The notes under the pieces: generated by a model | Databases searched by the model: none | The model's input: the letters and a program-made list of their open reading frames with translations, nothing else | What the model was told of the DNA's origin: nothing | Position numbers and translations under genes: made by a program | Origin: JBAXGE01 sp044344145 | Lineage (GTDB): Bacteria > Planctomycetota > Phycisphaerae > WQYP01 | DNA: 19,485 nt | Direction: 5' to 3' | Assembly: GCA_044344145.1 (NCBI GenBank) | Contig: JBIJDM010000025.1 | Location: forward strand, 1 to 19,485 | Part shown: positions 7,202-15,193 of the stretch, one piece after another | How positions within the stretch are numbered: position 1 is the first letter of the stretch | How the letters are laid out: every line of letters starts with the position of its first letter

Positions 7202-8632
7202 TTATTGTGGTACGAAGACCCGCGGCTGCACGCTATTGGCAATCAGTTGCCGGCCTGCAGCCAATGATGCCACATGGCCACTCGCAATCGCCTGACCCAT
7301 AACATTACCCAACGCGGTGGCTTCCACTGGACCAGCCAGGACCTTTAAGCCTGTCGCATTGGCCGCCAGTTGATTCAGCAGCAGGTTTTTACTGCCGCCA
7401 CCGACAATATGCAGTTGCCCAAAATTACGCCCGGTGACGTTCTTTAAAATCTGAATCACTTCGGCATAACTATGGGCCAGTGATTCGAAAATCACCCGCG
7501 CGAATTCCCCCTGATTGGTTGGTACCCGTTGGCCGGTACGCTGGCAATATGCGGCGATCTTGTCACACATCTGGCCCGGTTGGCCAAAACTTGGTTCGTT
7601 GAACAGATCCAATTTGGCGGTATTGGCCGGGGCCTCGGCCGTGAGTTTATCCAACGTGGCATAATCCACATCCCGGCCTTCCTGCGCCCATTGCCGTTTG
7701 CATTCCTGAATCAGCCACATGCCGGTAATATTCTTCAGCAGGCGGATTTTTCCACCTACCCCGCCTTCGTTGGTGATATTGGCGTCTTGTACGGCCTGCG
7801 TCAACACGGGCTCATCCGCTTCCGCACCCAGTAGGCTCCAGGTCCCGCTGGACAGATAGAGCCAGTCGGTACCGACTGCGGGGACGCCAGCCACGGCACT
7901 GGCGGTGTCATGTCCGCCCACCTGCCAGACCGGGATGCCAGCCTTGCCAATGATCTGGCCAATTTCTGCGCTGACTGGCCCGAGTAGGCTTTGTGGTGTG
8001 GCCGGGGCCACGGGTGTGCTGAACAAGTGCCGGGGGGCGCCGATCGCATCCAAGATTTCCCCGGACCAATTCCGCGCCTTGGCATCCAGCAGTTGCGAGG
8101 TGGAACTGATGCTGTATTCATTGCTCATGCGTCCGGTCAGCAGATAACCGATCAAGTCCGGCATAAACAGCAATCGCTTGGCAACACCGAGAATTGGGTC
8201 CTGCCGTAAACTCATACTGGCCAATTGAAACAGGGTGTTCAGACTCATGGTTTGCAGGCCGGTGATGGCAAAGACCCGTTCTTTGGCGATCCGGGCAAAA
8301 ACCTGCTCCGGCAGCGCATCGGTCCGGCTGTCGCGATAACAGACCGGATTGGCTAATAATTGTCCCCGGCCATCCAATAGCCCAAAGTCCACCCCCCAAG
8401 TATCCACCGCAATGCCGGATATATCCGGCTGCTGGCTGATGCCTTTGGTCAGGCCGACTAAAATATTGTTCCATAATTGCGGTAAATCCCAGACCAGCGT
8501 GCCGGCGATTTTCACCGGTTCATTGGCAAAGCGATGCATTTCCTGCAAGGTGATTTGGTTTTCGGCAATGGTGCCCAACATGACGCGTCCCGAGCCCGCG
8601 CCCAGATCAATAGCCAAATAATGCTGTGCCAT
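7202..8632 (-). CDS. rhaB: Rhamnulokinase (FGGY carbohydrate kinase)
   Basis: This 476-residue kinase uses ATP to phosphorylate L-rhamnulose to L-rhamnulose 1-phosphate in cytoplasmic rhamnose catabolism. The N-terminal phosphate loop AIDLGAGSGRVMLG (residues 6-19), the WDLPQLW and VDTWGVDFGLLD regions, the CYRDSRTD segment, and the C-terminal IVGGGSKNLLLNQLAANATG nucleotide-binding part all match rhamnulokinase rather than glycerol or xylulose kinase. The length is close to E. coli RhaB (about 489). The ATG at 8632 has AGGAG 8 bases upstream. The expected partners, rhamnose isomerase (rhaA/rhaI), aldolase (rhaD) and a rhamnose regulator, are not in the window, so the pathway is either scattered or incomplete. 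The gene is divergent from the metallophosphoesterase gene across a 212-bp control region and convergent with glcF without a visible terminator. Confidence 0.92.
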   Translation of the reverse strand: MAQHYLAIDLGAGSGRVMLGTIAENQITLQEMHRFANEPVKIAGTLVWDLPQLWNNILVGLTKGISQQPDISGIAVDTWGVDFGLLDGRGQLLANPVCYRDSRTDALPEQVFARIAKERVFAITGLQTMSLNTLFQLASMSLRQDPILGVAKRLLFMPDLIGYLLTGRMSNEYSISSTSQLLDAKARNWSGEILDAIGAPRHLFSTPVAPATPQSLLGPVSAEIGQIIGKAGIPVWQVGGHDTASAVAGVPAVGTDWLYLSSGTWSLLGAEADEPVLTQAVQDANITNEGGVGGKIRLLKNITGMWLIQECKRQWAQEGRDVDYATLDKLTAEAPANTAKLDLFNEPSFGQPGQMCDKIAAYCQRTGQRVPTNQGEFARVIFESLAHSYAEVIQILKNVTGRNFGQLHIVGGGSKNLLLNQLAANATGLKVLAGPVEATALGNVMGQAIASGHVASLAAGRQLIANSVQPRVFVPQ

Positions 8633-8665
8633 AAATGAAACTCCTGTCTGCTAAGGTGCGTGTTA

Positions 8666-8692
8666 AATATACGCTGGCGGTGTTTTCGTCAA
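8666..8692 (-). promoter_or_regulatory. Possible promoter of rhaB
   Basis: On the minus strand TTGACG (8692-8687) and TATATT (8671-8666) are 15 bases apart, somewhat shorter than the preferred 17. The predicted leader to the ATG at 8632 is about 30 bases. The short spacing makes the call tentative, or suggests that an activator is needed. Confidence 0.35.
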
Positions 8693-8738
8693 ATCAACCT
8701 TGGAGAAAGTATTTAATTACGCCCCGCGCATTTGACGA
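8686..8738. promoter_or_regulatory. 9-bp inverted repeat shared by the two divergent promoters
   Basis: TCGTCAAAT (8686-8694) and ATTTGACGA (8730-8738) are perfect complements 35 bases apart. Each arm contains the TTGACG that serves as candidate -35 box for rhaB (leftward) or the metallophosphoesterase gene (rightward). A regulator bound to both arms would affect both genes. A third TGACGA occurs near 8760. A CCCCGC/GCGGGG stem (8722-8727 with 8743-8748) overlaps the right arm. Confidence 0.35.
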
Positions 8739-8760
8739 CAAGGCGGGGTTTCCTTAGCAT
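8732..8760 (+). promoter_or_regulatory. Sigma70-type promoter of the metallophosphoesterase-yidC-mnmE unit
   Basis: TTGACG (8732-8737) and TAGCAT (8755-8760) lie exactly 17 bases apart, matching 5 of 6 and 4 of 6 consensus positions. Transcription would start near 8767 and give a leader of about 78 bases. Intergenic gaps of 37 and 14 bases downstream suggest that this promoter serves all three genes. Confidence 0.5.
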
Positions 8761-8844
8761 GACGAAATGCGGAAAAGTTGCCTGTCGGGCAATCCTACGC
8801 CAAATGCGAATAATTGATGACAACGAATTGGTAGAAAACAAGTT

Positions 8845-9675
8845 ATGACTCAAAACGTGGCTGGCACGAATCCCCCGGAACGAGCGAATGCTGGAGCGGC
8901 ACAGGTACGTCTCCCCAATAACGCCCCGATCGCAATTATTTCCGATATCCATGGCAACCTCGAGGCGCTCACGGCAGTACTCGCCGAGATTGACCGGCGG
9001 GGCATCAAGCACATTGTCTGTCTCGGGGATGTCATCGGTTACGGCCCCAATCCCTTGGAGTGTATGGATCTGGTGATTGAACGCACCATATTCTCGCTGA
9101 TGGGCAACCATGATTTCGCCATCTTTTTTGAACCATTCAACTTCAACTCCGCCGCAGAATCGGCCGCCTACTGGACCCGGATGCAGTTTGAACGGGATCC
9201 CAGCGCGGAACGGCGCAACCGTCGGTGGCGTTATCTGGGCATGATGATTACCCGCTATTCCGGCGAGCGGTTCTATGCCTATCATGGCTCGCCCCGGCGC
9301 CCGATCAACGAGTATGTATTCCCCGATGATGCCGCCAATCATGCCCGAATGAATCAGATTTTTGAACGCTTCCCCAAGCTCTGTTTTGTCGGGCATACCC
9401 ACGTCCCCGGAGTGTTTTTACCCACGCCGGAATTTCTCTCGCCCGATGATCTGCACAATGTTTTCGAAATCGGCGCCGAAACCAAGGCTATGATTAACAT
9501 CGGCTCAGTGGGGCAACCCCGGGATCGCAATCCCAAGAGCAGTTTTGTGATTCTTTACCCGGATCGGGTGGAGTTCCTGCGGGTGCCTTATGACGTGATG
9601 ACCACGGTTGAGAAGATCAAGAAGATCGGCGATCTGGATAATTTTCTCGGTTCGCGTCTGCTGGAAGGACGCTGA
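8845..9675 (+). CDS. Calcineurin-like metallophosphoesterase (YfcE/MJ0936-like)
   Basis: This is a 276-residue binuclear-metal phosphoesterase, probably cytoplasmic since there is no signal peptide. The first 27 residues look disordered. The family motifs then follow in order: D34-x-H36 in SDIHGN, D62 in GDVIGYGPNP, N88-H89 in GNHD, a later YHGSP, and GHTHVPG near residue 190. The GYGPNP extension after the second motif is typical of the YfcE/MJ0936 branch, which hydrolyses phosphodiesters in vitro; the natural substrate here is unknown. The segment INIGSVGQPRDRNPKSSFVIL matches the family's C-terminal strand pair. The ATG at 8845 has no convincing Shine-Dalgarno, but no better start is seen before the conserved core. 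It precedes yidC by 37 bases and probably shares its transcript. Confidence 0.88.
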   Translation: MTQNVAGTNPPERANAGAAQVRLPNNAPIAIISDIHGNLEALTAVLAEIDRRGIKHIVCLGDVIGYGPNPLECMDLVIERTIFSLMGNHDFAIFFEPFNFNSAAESAAYWTRMQFERDPSAERRNRRWRYLGMMITRYSGERFYAYHGSPRRPINEYVFPDDAANHARMNQIFERFPKLCFVGHTHVPGVFLPTPEFLSPDDLHNVFEIGAETKAMINIGSVGQPRDRNPKSSFVILYPDRVEFLRVPYDVMTTVEKIKKIGDLDNFLGSRLLEGR

Positions 9676-9712
9676 GTCGGGCTCCCGGTACTAACGAATG
9701 GAATGAATCAGT

Positions 9713-11704
9713 ATGGACATGAAGAAGTTTTTCTCCAATTTTGTAATTGTGATGATGATTGGTTTGGGGGCCATGTATGTGTATAACACTTACATCAAAA
9801 CCCCGGCGCCTGTCGGGCCGGCTGCGCCGGTGGCAGCGGCATTTACCAGCCAGTTTTCGGTCACCACCACCCAGCCGGGCAAGCCGATGGATGATCCGCA
9901 ACTGATCACGCTGGGTTCGGTGGACCCCACGCAGCCTGCGAAACTGGCCGTTACCATCAATACCGCGCTGGCCAGTGTGCAAAAAGTGCAATTGAATCCC
10001 CGTGATTATGCCGCCACGGTGGGGGGGAAAGAACCTCTTACGCTGCTGCAGGCCGATCCCGTCACCCTGCCCCCTTTCGCCACACTGGCGGCCCGGGTCA
10101 ATGGCAACGTTTACAGCTTGGGCTATGTCAATGATAAGCCCGTGGTCTGGAAAGTCGTTGGTGTGTCCACGGCCACGGAAGTGCAACTCAGCCTGATTTT
10201 ATATGCCGATGTGGCCGCGTTGGAACCCTTGGTTGATATCCGCAAAATCTTTACCTTGCGGCCGGACCAATACGAAATGTCGGTTCGCCATGAGATCATC
10301 AATCTGACGTCCAAAACCATCACGGCGGAAATTGACCAGATGGGCCCCACAGATATGTGGAATCTTCCACCCGATGATCCGCGGGCGGATTCACGGCATT
10401 TTCACGCGGGCGCTTATAAGTCAGTCAATAAAGAAATCAGGGGGGATTTTTTCCACGAACTGCATGCGACCTTTGCCAAGCCTGGCGCTCTGGCCAAAAC
10501 GATAGGAGAATTCCAGGGTGCAGACCGGCTGGTTTGGGTGGCAGCGGGAAATCGTTTCTTTACTACCATTGTGCGGCCCTTGCCCTCCACGGCCACCCCG
10601 GCGGTAGACTTGCTGGAAAACAACACCCCTATAGCCCAGATTGACCACCTGCGTTCGGCAGTGATTGAACCGTTGTACCAAGACCCCGCATTGACCAAAA
10701 GTGTGGTGGGGATGCACCTGAACGGCCAAAAGGTTGAGGTGGTGGCCGGGGCGAAGGCGAACCTGCCTTTGGAAGTGTTTTTTGGCCCGAAAAAGCGTGA
10801 TTTGCTTGCCGGGACCGTAGTCCCCATTACGGCGCCGTTAGCGGATCGGCAGACGCAGCCGGCAATTTTTAACACCTATCGCTACATTGATGTCATTATG
10901 TTCAGCCAAGGAGGACCGTGCGGTTTCTGCACCTTCTCGTGGCTGGCCCTGTTCATTCTGAAAATGCTCGACTGGATTCATGTTATCTCGTTCGGCAATT
11001 ACGGCGTGGCGATCATCATTCTGGTTCTGGTCGTCCGGTTACTGCTGCATCCGCTGACCCGCTATAGTCAGATCCAAATGGCGGTCATGTCCAAGAAGAT
11101 GGCCGGGGTGGCCCCGGAGTTGGAACGCGCCAAAAAGCGTTATGCCAAGGATAACAAAGCCTATCAGGAAGAGATGATGCGGATTTACCGCGAGCACAAG
11201 ATCAATCCCGCTGGCGGAGTCTTGGGCTGTGCGCCCATGCTGCTGCAAACCCCCATCTGGATTGCCCTGTATGCGGGTCTGGCGGTGGATATTGATTTGC
11301 GCCATGCGGGCTTCATCCCCGGCTGGATCAATGATCTGTCCAATCCCGATACCATCATGCACTGGAATCCCGTCTCGATTCCGCTGATGGGCGCGGTGGG
11401 GGGGCTGAATCTGCTGCCGCTCCTGCTGGGCGTGGCGTTCTTCTTCCAGATGCGGTTCCAGATGGCGACCCAGCCCAAATCTGCGGATGACCAACAGCAG
11501 CAGATGCAAAAAATCAGCCAGTGGATGATCATGATTTTCCCCGTGTTCCTTTACAACGCCCCCTCGGGCTTGAATCTGTACATCTTTGCCAGTACCGCCG
11601 GTGGTTTGATTGACACCTGGATTGTGCGCAAGAGCTTGCGGAAGCGTGGCCTGCTGCCCAACCAACCCGCGCTTACACCGGTGTCCAGCAGCAAAGTCGG
11701 ATAA
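9713..11704 (+). CDS. yidC: Membrane protein insertase YidC
   Basis: YidC/Oxa1 inserts membrane proteins, alone or with SecYEG. The 663 residues show the Gram-negative layout: an N-terminal membrane anchor (about residues 6-25), a Pro/Ala-rich linker, a large periplasmic beta-sandwich domain (about 45-390), and the conserved five-helix core from about residue 405. The core's first membrane helix (GVAIIILVLVVRLLLHP) carries the functional arginine, R442. A charged coiled-coil loop follows (ELERAKKRYAKDNKAYQEEMM), then LGCAPMLLQTPIWIALYAGL and the terminal helices. A cysteine pair in CGFCTF just before the core is unusual compared with E. coli and reminds me of planctomycete YidC. The gene lies 14 bases upstream of mnmE, a widespread pairing. 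Only a weak ribosome site precedes the ATG, and an alternative ATG two codons later cannot be excluded. Confidence 0.96.
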   Translation: MDMKKFFSNFVIVMMIGLGAMYVYNTYIKTPAPVGPAAPVAAAFTSQFSVTTTQPGKPMDDPQLITLGSVDPTQPAKLAVTINTALASVQKVQLNPRDYAATVGGKEPLTLLQADPVTLPPFATLAARVNGNVYSLGYVNDKPVVWKVVGVSTATEVQLSLILYADVAALEPLVDIRKIFTLRPDQYEMSVRHEIINLTSKTITAEIDQMGPTDMWNLPPDDPRADSRHFHAGAYKSVNKEIRGDFFHELHATFAKPGALAKTIGEFQGADRLVWVAAGNRFFTTIVRPLPSTATPAVDLLENNTPIAQIDHLRSAVIEPLYQDPALTKSVVGMHLNGQKVEVVAGAKANLPLEVFFGPKKRDLLAGTVVPITAPLADRQTQPAIFNTYRYIDVIMFSQGGPCGFCTFSWLALFILKMLDWIHVISFGNYGVAIIILVLVVRLLLHPLTRYSQIQMAVMSKKMAGVAPELERAKKRYAKDNKAYQEEMMRIYREHKINPAGGVLGCAPMLLQTPIWIALYAGLAVDIDLRHAGFIPGWINDLSNPDTIMHWNPVSIPLMGAVGGLNLLPLLLGVAFFFQMRFQMATQPKSADDQQQQMQKISQWMIMIFPVFLYNAPSGLNLYIFASTAGGLIDTWIVRKSLRKRGLLPNQPALTPVSSSKVG

Positions 11705-11718
11705 CGGAGTCTCCACCC

Positions 11719-13065
11719 GTGCACCCAGCCGACACGATTGTGGCGGTCAGTTCCGCCCCCGGCGTGGCGGTGCGGGGCATCCTGCGTATCACCGGCCCTC
11801 AGGCGCTGGCATATATCAATCCACTCCTGCGTCAGCCCCTGTCCGGGCAAGCAGGTACGTTTACGGCGCAACTGCGCGACGTGCCCCTCGCGATCACGGT
11901 ATTGGTATTCACCGCACCGCACAGCTTTACCGGTGAGGATACCATCGAGTTGCATGTGCCCGGTTCGCCCGTGCTCCTGACTCAATTACAAGAAGTGGTG
12001 CAGCGCGCCGGAGCCCGCGCCGCGGGGCCGGGCGAGTTTTCGCTGCGGGCTTTTCTGCATGGGAAGCTCGATTTAACCATGGCCGAGGGAATCGCCGCCA
12101 CGATTGCCGCCAGTGGCAATCGTGAACTGCAGGCGGCCACGGTGTTGCGCAACGGTCATTTCTATCAATGGCTCCAACAGTGCACCCGGCAACTCACTCA
12201 TCTGCTCGCGTTATTGGAAGTCGGTCTGGATTTCGCGGATGAACCCGACATGGTCTTTATTGCCCCCGAGAAATTACTTCTCCAGGTGAGGGAACTAAAT
12301 GACGAAATCATCGGCGTTCAGCGTCGGGCGCTGGATTGGCAACGTTTATCGCGCCTGCCTGCGGTGGTCCTGTTGGGCCGGGCCAATGTCGGCAAGAGTC
12401 TGCTGTTAAATCGCCTGAGCGCTTCCGCGCGGGCGCTGGTGTCACCTGTGGCGGGTACCACCCGTGATGTATTGGAGGCAATTGTGCCCACCCCCAATGG
12501 GCCGATTCGCCTGCTGGATGTGGCCGGACTGGAACAACAGACTCAACAGGAACTCCGTTCCGCAATGCAAAGCGCACGCAATCAGGCGCTGGCCCAAGCC
12601 GATGTGATTATGGTCCTGCTGGATGCGGCAGATACCCCGGAAAGTGTGGCCGAACTCAGGCAGGAAATCACCGGCTACCAACACATCCCCACGCTATGGG
12701 TAAAAAATAAAATTGACCTGCCGGAAGCGGGGACCGATGGCGTTGCCACCCCGTGGGCAATTTCCGCGCATACAGGTGCGGGTATTCCGAGTTTGATCCA
12801 TCATCTGGGGACCTGTGCGTATCACCGCGAAGCTCTGGCGGGTCAAGTCTTTGTGCTCAATGCCCGGCATCGTGAGCTGCTGGCTGCGACGTGCGACAGT
12901 CTCCAGCGACTCCTGGCCATGCCCGCGGCGCAGCTTACGTCCCATCCCGAACTGGCCGCCGCCGAACTGCGGCTGGCGTTGGATTGGCTCGGGCAAATTA
13001 CCGGCCACACCTCCCCGGATTCGGTTTTGGGGCATATTTTCGGTCAGTTCTGTATCGGCAAATAG
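11719..13065 (+). CDS. mnmE: tRNA modification GTPase MnmE (TrmE), divergent
   Basis: MnmE, with MnmG, installs the cmnm5/nm5 group on U34 of certain tRNAs in the cytoplasm. The 448-residue protein starts with GTG at 11719, preceded by GGAG 9 bases upstream. The N-terminal folate-binding domain (1-115) includes GPGEFSLRAFLHGKLDLTMAE. The G domain, inserted in a helical domain, shows G1 GRANVGKS (220-227), G2 GTTRD, G3 DVAG (267-270), G4 NKID and SAHTG. The protein ends in FCIGK, with the catalytic-site cysteine at C445. Departures from the usual sequence are visible: DTAGLR is DVAGLE, RAFLNGK is RAFLHGK, and the Glu equivalent to E. coli E282, needed for GTP hydrolysis, seems replaced in EQQTQQELRSAM. 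MnmG is not in the window. The usual jag gene between yidC and mnmE is absent. Confidence 0.95.
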   Translation: MHPADTIVAVSSAPGVAVRGILRITGPQALAYINPLLRQPLSGQAGTFTAQLRDVPLAITVLVFTAPHSFTGEDTIELHVPGSPVLLTQLQEVVQRAGARAAGPGEFSLRAFLHGKLDLTMAEGIAATIAASGNRELQAATVLRNGHFYQWLQQCTRQLTHLLALLEVGLDFADEPDMVFIAPEKLLLQVRELNDEIIGVQRRALDWQRLSRLPAVVLLGRANVGKSLLLNRLSASARALVSPVAGTTRDVLEAIVPTPNGPIRLLDVAGLEQQTQQELRSAMQSARNQALAQADVIMVLLDAADTPESVAELRQEITGYQHIPTLWVKNKIDLPEAGTDGVATPWAISAHTGAGIPSLIHHLGTCAYHREALAGQVFVLNARHRELLAATCDSLQRLLAMPAAQLTSHPELAAAELRLALDWLGQITGHTSPDSVLGHIFGQFCIGK

Positions 13066-13090
13066 CCCCGGGGTTTGTTATTCCCCGGGG
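13066..13090 (+). terminator. CCCCGGGG hairpin after mnmE, weak terminator candidate
   Basis: Two copies of the self-complementary octamer CCCCGGGG (13066-13073 and 13083-13090) are separated by nine bases. The first copy begins directly after the mnmE stop codon. They can form an 8-bp GC-only stem with an AT-rich loop. Only TATCTATTA follows, not a U-run, so termination would be weak or factor-dependent. Confidence 0.4.
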
Positions 13091-13129
13091 TATCTATTAC
13101 GATGCGTCTAGGTCATTGCGGTTTTTATC

Positions 13130-13133
13130 AGGA
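13130..13133 (+). promoter_or_regulatory. Shine-Dalgarno supporting the solute-binding protein start at 13141
   Basis: AGGA lies 7 bases before the ATG at 13141. Earlier in-frame starts (TTG 13075, ATG 13102) overlap or crowd the CCCCGGGG hairpin and lack a well-spaced ribosome site. Confidence 0.5.
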
Positions 13134-13140
13134 CGCTATA

Positions 13141-14472
13141 ATGCCAGAAAATTGGCTCCCAAAACTGTGGACGCGCATCCGGCTGTGGGGCTGGATGGGT
13201 TTGTTTCTGACCCCGATCTTATTTTATCTCTGGCTGCACAACCCCCAGTTGACCGACCACAAAATCCACCTCACATATATGGCTTGGGGTAATCCCGAGC
13301 AGCAGCGCACGGACGAGAAGATGCTCGAACTGTTTCAGACCCAAAATCCCGACATCGCTGTGCAGTACCTGATGATTCCCGGGGCACCATACCCGCAGAA
13401 AATGCAGGTCATGCTGGCTTCGAATACCGAGCCGGATGTCTTTCGGGTGGACTTGTACCAATTGCCACGCCTGATCCCGATGGGGTATTTCCGTCCGTTG
13501 GACGATTTTATGACCGCAGATGAAAAAGCGGGTTTATTTCGTCGGGCAGACTACGTGCCTCAAGCCTTGAACGAAGTCAGCTATCAGGGGCAAACCTATG
13601 GGTTGAATACCCTCTTTGGCGGGAAATTATTGTACTACAACAAGGACCTGTTCCGGGCTGCTGGGCTGACCGATCCATTTGAGTTATACCAACAAGGTCG
13701 CTGGGATATTGCGGCTTTTCTGCACGCGGCCCAAACCCTGACCCGTAGGGATCGTAACGGTCGGTTGGAATCACTCGGGATGCGTTTGGATAATCTGGAC
13801 GTCTGGTGGCTCATCTGGCTGTATGGTGGTGAAATCATTGATAATACGCACCAGGTCTATGTGGACCAGCCGGAAGCTATTGCCGGATTGACATTCTTTA
13901 GTGATTTGATGCATAAATATCGGGTTGTGCCTAAGGTCGGTGAAACGATTCCCGGCCAGTTGAGTTTTGAGAGCGGTATGTTGGGTATGACCAGCGGCTT
14001 TGCTGGCGAGTCCCCGCGCTATCGCAAGCAGATTGGTGGGCAGTTTAATTGGGATGTGGTGCCAATTCCCACCGGACCCGCCGGTCGTCACGCACTGGTC
14101 AAAGGTAACGGTCTGATGCTATCGGCCCGCAGTCGGCATCCCGAGGCGGGTTGGCGGTTAATTCGCTTTATGTGTGGTCCGCAGGCAGAAGAGGCCTATT
14201 GCGGTGATCAATTGCGCCGGGCAATCCCCACCCTGTTGCCGGTGGCGGCCAGCCCGGCGTATCTACAGGCCACCCAGTCGCCTTATAATGTCGCCGCCTT
14301 TACCAACCTGTATCAGGACGGGCGCCAACTCCCCGTTACAGCCCGGTGGGCCGATTGGCAACCAATTCTGGGACGCTGGGTAGAGCGGCTTACCCTGCAG
14401 AAAGTCACCCCAGAAGAAGCGGCCAAGGGGATGGCGCAGGAATTACGCGCTTTGTTCGCATCGAGCCAGTGA
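13141..14472 (+). CDS. Extracellular solute-binding protein, family 1 (sugar ABC transporter type), orphan
   Basis: The 443-residue protein resembles the maltose/oligosaccharide-binding family. A single hydrophobic segment (about residues 17-32, WMGLFLTPILFYLWL) follows basic residues, so the protein is exported or stays anchored in the cytoplasmic membrane; there is no lipobox cysteine. The mature part begins with the family's first strand (HLTYMAWGNPEQQRTDEKMLELF) and continues through PDVFRVDLYQLPRLIPMGYFRPLDDF, YGLNTLFGGKLLYYNKDLFRAAGL, and the late segments DVVPIPTGPAGRHALVKGNGLMLSA and HPEAGWRLIRFM that are hallmarks of this fold. No permease or ATPase gene is adjacent; the next gene encodes an SGNH esterase. 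The protein may serve a transporter encoded elsewhere. The sugar is unknown; nearby rhaB makes a rhamnose-containing glycan a guess only. Confidence 0.85.
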   Translation: MPENWLPKLWTRIRLWGWMGLFLTPILFYLWLHNPQLTDHKIHLTYMAWGNPEQQRTDEKMLELFQTQNPDIAVQYLMIPGAPYPQKMQVMLASNTEPDVFRVDLYQLPRLIPMGYFRPLDDFMTADEKAGLFRRADYVPQALNEVSYQGQTYGLNTLFGGKLLYYNKDLFRAAGLTDPFELYQQGRWDIAAFLHAAQTLTRRDRNGRLESLGMRLDNLDVWWLIWLYGGEIIDNTHQVYVDQPEAIAGLTFFSDLMHKYRVVPKVGETIPGQLSFESGMLGMTSGFAGESPRYRKQIGGQFNWDVVPIPTGPAGRHALVKGNGLMLSARSRHPEAGWRLIRFMCGPQAEEAYCGDQLRRAIPTLLPVAASPAYLQATQSPYNVAAFTNLYQDGRQLPVTARWADWQPILGRWVERLTLQKVTPEEAAKGMAQELRALFASSQ

Positions 14473-14520
14473 TTGGCTTCAGGTTGCCAGTACGCCGGGT
14501 TTCTGCCACAATAATCGCCC

Positions 14521-14527
14521 AAAGGAG
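14521..14527 (+). promoter_or_regulatory. Shine-Dalgarno fixing the esterase start
   Basis: AAAGGAG lies 7 bases before the ATG at 14535. The frame is open back to 14346 inside the preceding gene, but this strong site and the conserved N-terminus of the protein select the start at 14535. Confidence 0.85.
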
Positions 14528-14534
14528 TTCTACG

Positions 14535-15179
14535 ATGTTGTTACAAGCTGAAGATGTGATTGTATGGCAGGGCGATTCCATCACTGATGCCACCCGGCGG
14601 CGCGAAGAAAAAGAAGCCAATCCGAATTGGTCCGGTTTGGGTTGCGGTTATGCCTTGCAGGCATCCGCAGTGCTGCTGGCCAAGTACCCCCAATTTAATC
14701 TGAAGTGTTACAACCGTGGTATCTCCGGTAATCGTGTGCCCGATATGTACGCGCGCTGGACGGAAGACTGCCTGAATCTGAAACCCACGCTGGTCAGCAT
14801 CCTGATCGGGGTGAATGACACCTGGCATGGCTTTACCTCCAATCAGGGCGTGAGTGTGCCCAAGTTTGAACGCGTGTATCGGCAATTACTGCAGGAAACC
14901 AAAGAACACAACCCCGCCATTAAACTGGTTCTGTGCGAACCGTTTGTCTTGCGTTGTGGCGTGGTCCAAGACCCATGGGTGCCCGAGATTGAAGCCCGGC
15001 AGGCGGTTGTAGCCAAACTGGCGAAGGAATTTGACACGGTATTGGTGAAGTTTCAATCCGTATTCGATGCCGCCCTGAAAGAAGCTCCGGCCGCCTATTG
15101 GGCCTACGATGGCGTCCATCCCACCATGGCCGGCCATCAACGCATCGCGCAGGCGTGGCTGCAGGCAATCGGGGCCTGA
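14535..15179 (+). CDS. SGNH/GDSL-family hydrolase, probable carbohydrate esterase
   Basis: This is a 214-residue SGNH hydrolase with all four signature blocks: GDSIT with nucleophile S15, the oxyanion glycine G65 in ISGNRV, N94 in GVND, and the D192-x-x-H195 pair in DGVHPTMAGH. Proteins of this size with a GDSITD start, a GxxCGYA-like segment and DGVHPT commonly deacetylate xylan, rhamnogalacturonan or other acetylated sugars; the exact ester is not readable from sequence. There is no signal peptide from this start, so it probably acts in the cytoplasm on imported oligosaccharides or on a small-molecule ester. It follows the solute-binding protein gene by 62 bases and may share its transcript, which would suit uptake followed by deacetylation. 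It converges on mreD with 14 bases between the stops. Confidence 0.88.
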   Translation: MLLQAEDVIVWQGDSITDATRRREEKEANPNWSGLGCGYALQASAVLLAKYPQFNLKCYNRGISGNRVPDMYARWTEDCLNLKPTLVSILIGVNDTWHGFTSNQGVSVPKFERVYRQLLQETKEHNPAIKLVLCEPFVLRCGVVQDPWVPEIEARQAVVAKLAKEFDTVLVKFQSVFDAALKEAPAAYWAYDGVHPTMAGHQRIAQAWLQAIGA

Positions 15180-15193
15180 TACGTTCGGGTGGC

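Noticed and set aside
11039..11716. Open frame of 225 codons antisense to yidC
   Set aside because: Gln/His/Arg-rich composition typical of a shadow frame; yidC is unambiguous here.
13137..13142. Perfect TATAAT hexamer considered as a -10 box for the solute-binding protein gene
   Set aside because: It overlaps the start codon at 13141, so a transcript from it would begin inside the gene; the nearest TTGCGG is only 15 bases away.
14346..14534. Extended start of the SGNH hydrolase inside the preceding gene
   Set aside because: The extension is the preceding gene read in another frame; AAAGGAG before 14535 and the family N-terminus fix the start.
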